Below, piece by piece: positions 63,363 to 64,000 of a stretch of DNA of 64,000 nt. The notes below the pieces were generated by a model. It searched no databases. It saw nothing but the letters and a program-made list of their open reading frames with translations, and was not told the DNA's origin. This stretch comes from Mesorhizobium loti (GTDB taxonomy: Bacteria; Pseudomonadota; Alphaproteobacteria; Rhizobiales; Rhizobiaceae): NCBI RefSeq assembly GCF_003148495.1, contig NZ_QGGH01000012.1, forward strand, positions 62,001 to 126,000, given 5' to 3'. Position 1 is the first letter of the stretch; every line of letters begins with the position of its first letter. The translations under genes and the position numbers were made by a program.

Positions 63363-64000
63363 TCATTCGTCGACCTGGACCCCGTCGTATTCTTCGCTAC
63401 CGGCAAAGTCCGGCATGATGTCGCCCGCCAGCAGCTTCTCTTTCGACAGCAGACCTGCATCTTCGAGCGCCTCGATGTCGGGAAGATCGCGCAGCGTATC
63501 GAGTCCGAACTCCAGCAGGAATTGTTTGGTCGTCACATAGGTGTAGGGCGCGCCGGTCGTCGGGCTGCGGGGACCAGAGGCGATGAGGCCGGCGCCGCGC
63601 AAATGGCCGATCAGGTCGCGAGAAATCTCCTTCCCAAAAAAGCTCGACAGTTCGGCGCGGGTGATCGGCTGGAAGTAGGCGATGCACATCAGCACCAGCA
63701 CGTCCGACTGCGTCAGGTCTACGGCACGCTCGCTCTCGCCGACGGCTGTGCCAAATGCCCTGCGGATCGCATCGGCGTAGGCTGGCCGGGTTAGGTGCCG
63801 AAAACCGCCGGCGACAGCGACCAGGTCATAAGGCCGGCCGCGTAGCTCCTCGCGAATGTCGTCGATCAAAAGATCGATGCTGCAGCTTTTGCCGACGATG
63901 CGGGCGAGCGTCTCGCGGCCAACGGGTTCGCTGGCGGCAAAAATGGTCGCCTCGACCCGCTGCATCCATTCGCGCCAACGCGCCTCCGGCGGCAGGTGAT
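63363..64000 (-). CDS. scpB: ScpB-like segregation and condensation protein (partial, runs off right edge)
   Basis: At least 212 residues. The frame continues past the ATG at 63,965 to the window edge with LPPEARWREWMQRVEATIFA, typical ScpB, so the true start is outside. Winged-helix pairs cover most of the protein (LTQSDVLVLMCIAYFQPITR, TTGAPYTYVTTKQFLLEFGL). ScpB bridges SMC-type condensin complexes, but plasmid- or island-borne copies of this type are common in rhizobia and their role is unclear. It ends with an acidic tail. A relic of a similar gene's 3' end lies at 43,894-44,004 in the same orientation. Confidence 0.87.
   Translation of the reverse strand, partial: HLPPEARWREWMQRVEATIFAASEPVGRETLARIVGKSCSIDLLIDDIREELRGRPYDLVAVAGGFRHLTRPAYADAIRRAFGTAVGESERAVDLTQSDVLVLMCIAYFQPITRAELSSFFGKEISRDLIGHLRGAGLIASGPRSPTTGAPYTYVTTKQFLLEFGLDTLRDLPDIEALEDAGLLSKEKLLAGDIMPDFAGSEEYDGVQVDE

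Noticed and set aside
63078..63794. A 238-codon plus-strand frame after the LysR gene
   Set aside because: Most of it is antisense to the ScpB-like gene, which has clear family similarity; the first part has no recognisable protein.
1..64000. CRISPR arrays, tRNA or rRNA genes, riboswitches
   Set aside because: No regularly spaced short repeats, cloverleaf sequences, rRNA cores or recognisable riboswitch cores were noticed on either strand.

Overview
The window looks like an accessory replicon or genomic island of a Rhizobiales alphaproteobacterium (Mesorhizobium/Sinorhizobium type). The reasons are the GC-rich coding style, the ehu/eut (ectoine) gene set, a fused carnitine dehydrogenase-thioesterase of the rhizobial kind, many Lrp/GlxA-type/LysR regulators, and IS6 and Tn3-family relics. 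No rRNA, tRNA or CRISPR array was seen.

Region 1 (1-26.7 kb) is about importing and breaking down ectoine-type compatible solutes. It begins with an Lrp regulator that runs off the left edge. Next comes a ProVWX-type betaine-class ABC importer followed by an ectoine hydrolase paralogue and an AsnC/DoeX-like regulator. A dimethylglycine-dehydrogenase-like flavoenzyme, a 2-hydroxyacid dehydrogenase, an M20 amidohydrolase and eutB-eutC follow. A second module is a complete run ehuB-eutE-eutA-eutD-(threonine aldolase)-ehuC-ehuD-ehuA-aldehyde dehydrogenase, preceded by a divergent GlxA-type regulator. Relics of a gabD/ssd-type aldehyde dehydrogenase and of etfA show that the cluster has been rebuilt. 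The threonine-aldolase-like gene in the middle of the second module suggests a carbon-carbon cleavage route for hydroxyectoine.

Region 2 (26.9-44.4 kb) is a mobile, defence-like island. A Tn3-family element carrying only tnpA (27,548-30,733, 38-bp inverted repeats, no target duplication) joins a truncated gene to the 5'-truncated remains of an IrrE-type/UvrD helicase/nuclease-like gene that also has a frameshift. Behind it are a three-repeat ubiquitin-like protein, an E1/ThiF-type activating enzyme, a Cys-rich DUF6527-type protein, an AddB-like PD-(D/E)XK nuclease, an AddA-like helicase-nuclease and an HNH-type nuclease. This is the best candidate in the window for a little-described system: ubiquitin-like conjugation combined with AddAB-like DNA processing, probably anti-phage or anti-plasmid. 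The island ends in an scpB 3' relic and an IS6 transposase relic.

Region 3 (44.5-63.1 kb) is about carnitine and glycine betaine. It holds a GbdR/CdhR-like regulator, a broken corrinoid protein gene, a Tat-type solute-binding protein without permeases, a GcvT-like protein, a PYROXD2-like flavoprotein and a divergent LysR regulator. A reverse-strand operon then encodes a CaiD-like hydratase, an NDP-forming acyl-CoA synthetase, carnitine dehydrogenase fused to a thioesterase, a BKACE/dehydrocarnitine-cleavage enzyme and a second dimethylglycine-dehydrogenase-like enzyme. Together they can be read as crotonobetaine/carnitine to glycine betaine to demethylated glycine derivatives. An NADP-dependent oxidoreductase with a divergent LysR regulator follows, and an scpB gene runs off the right edge.

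All functions are inferred from reading translations by eye; no database search was possible.
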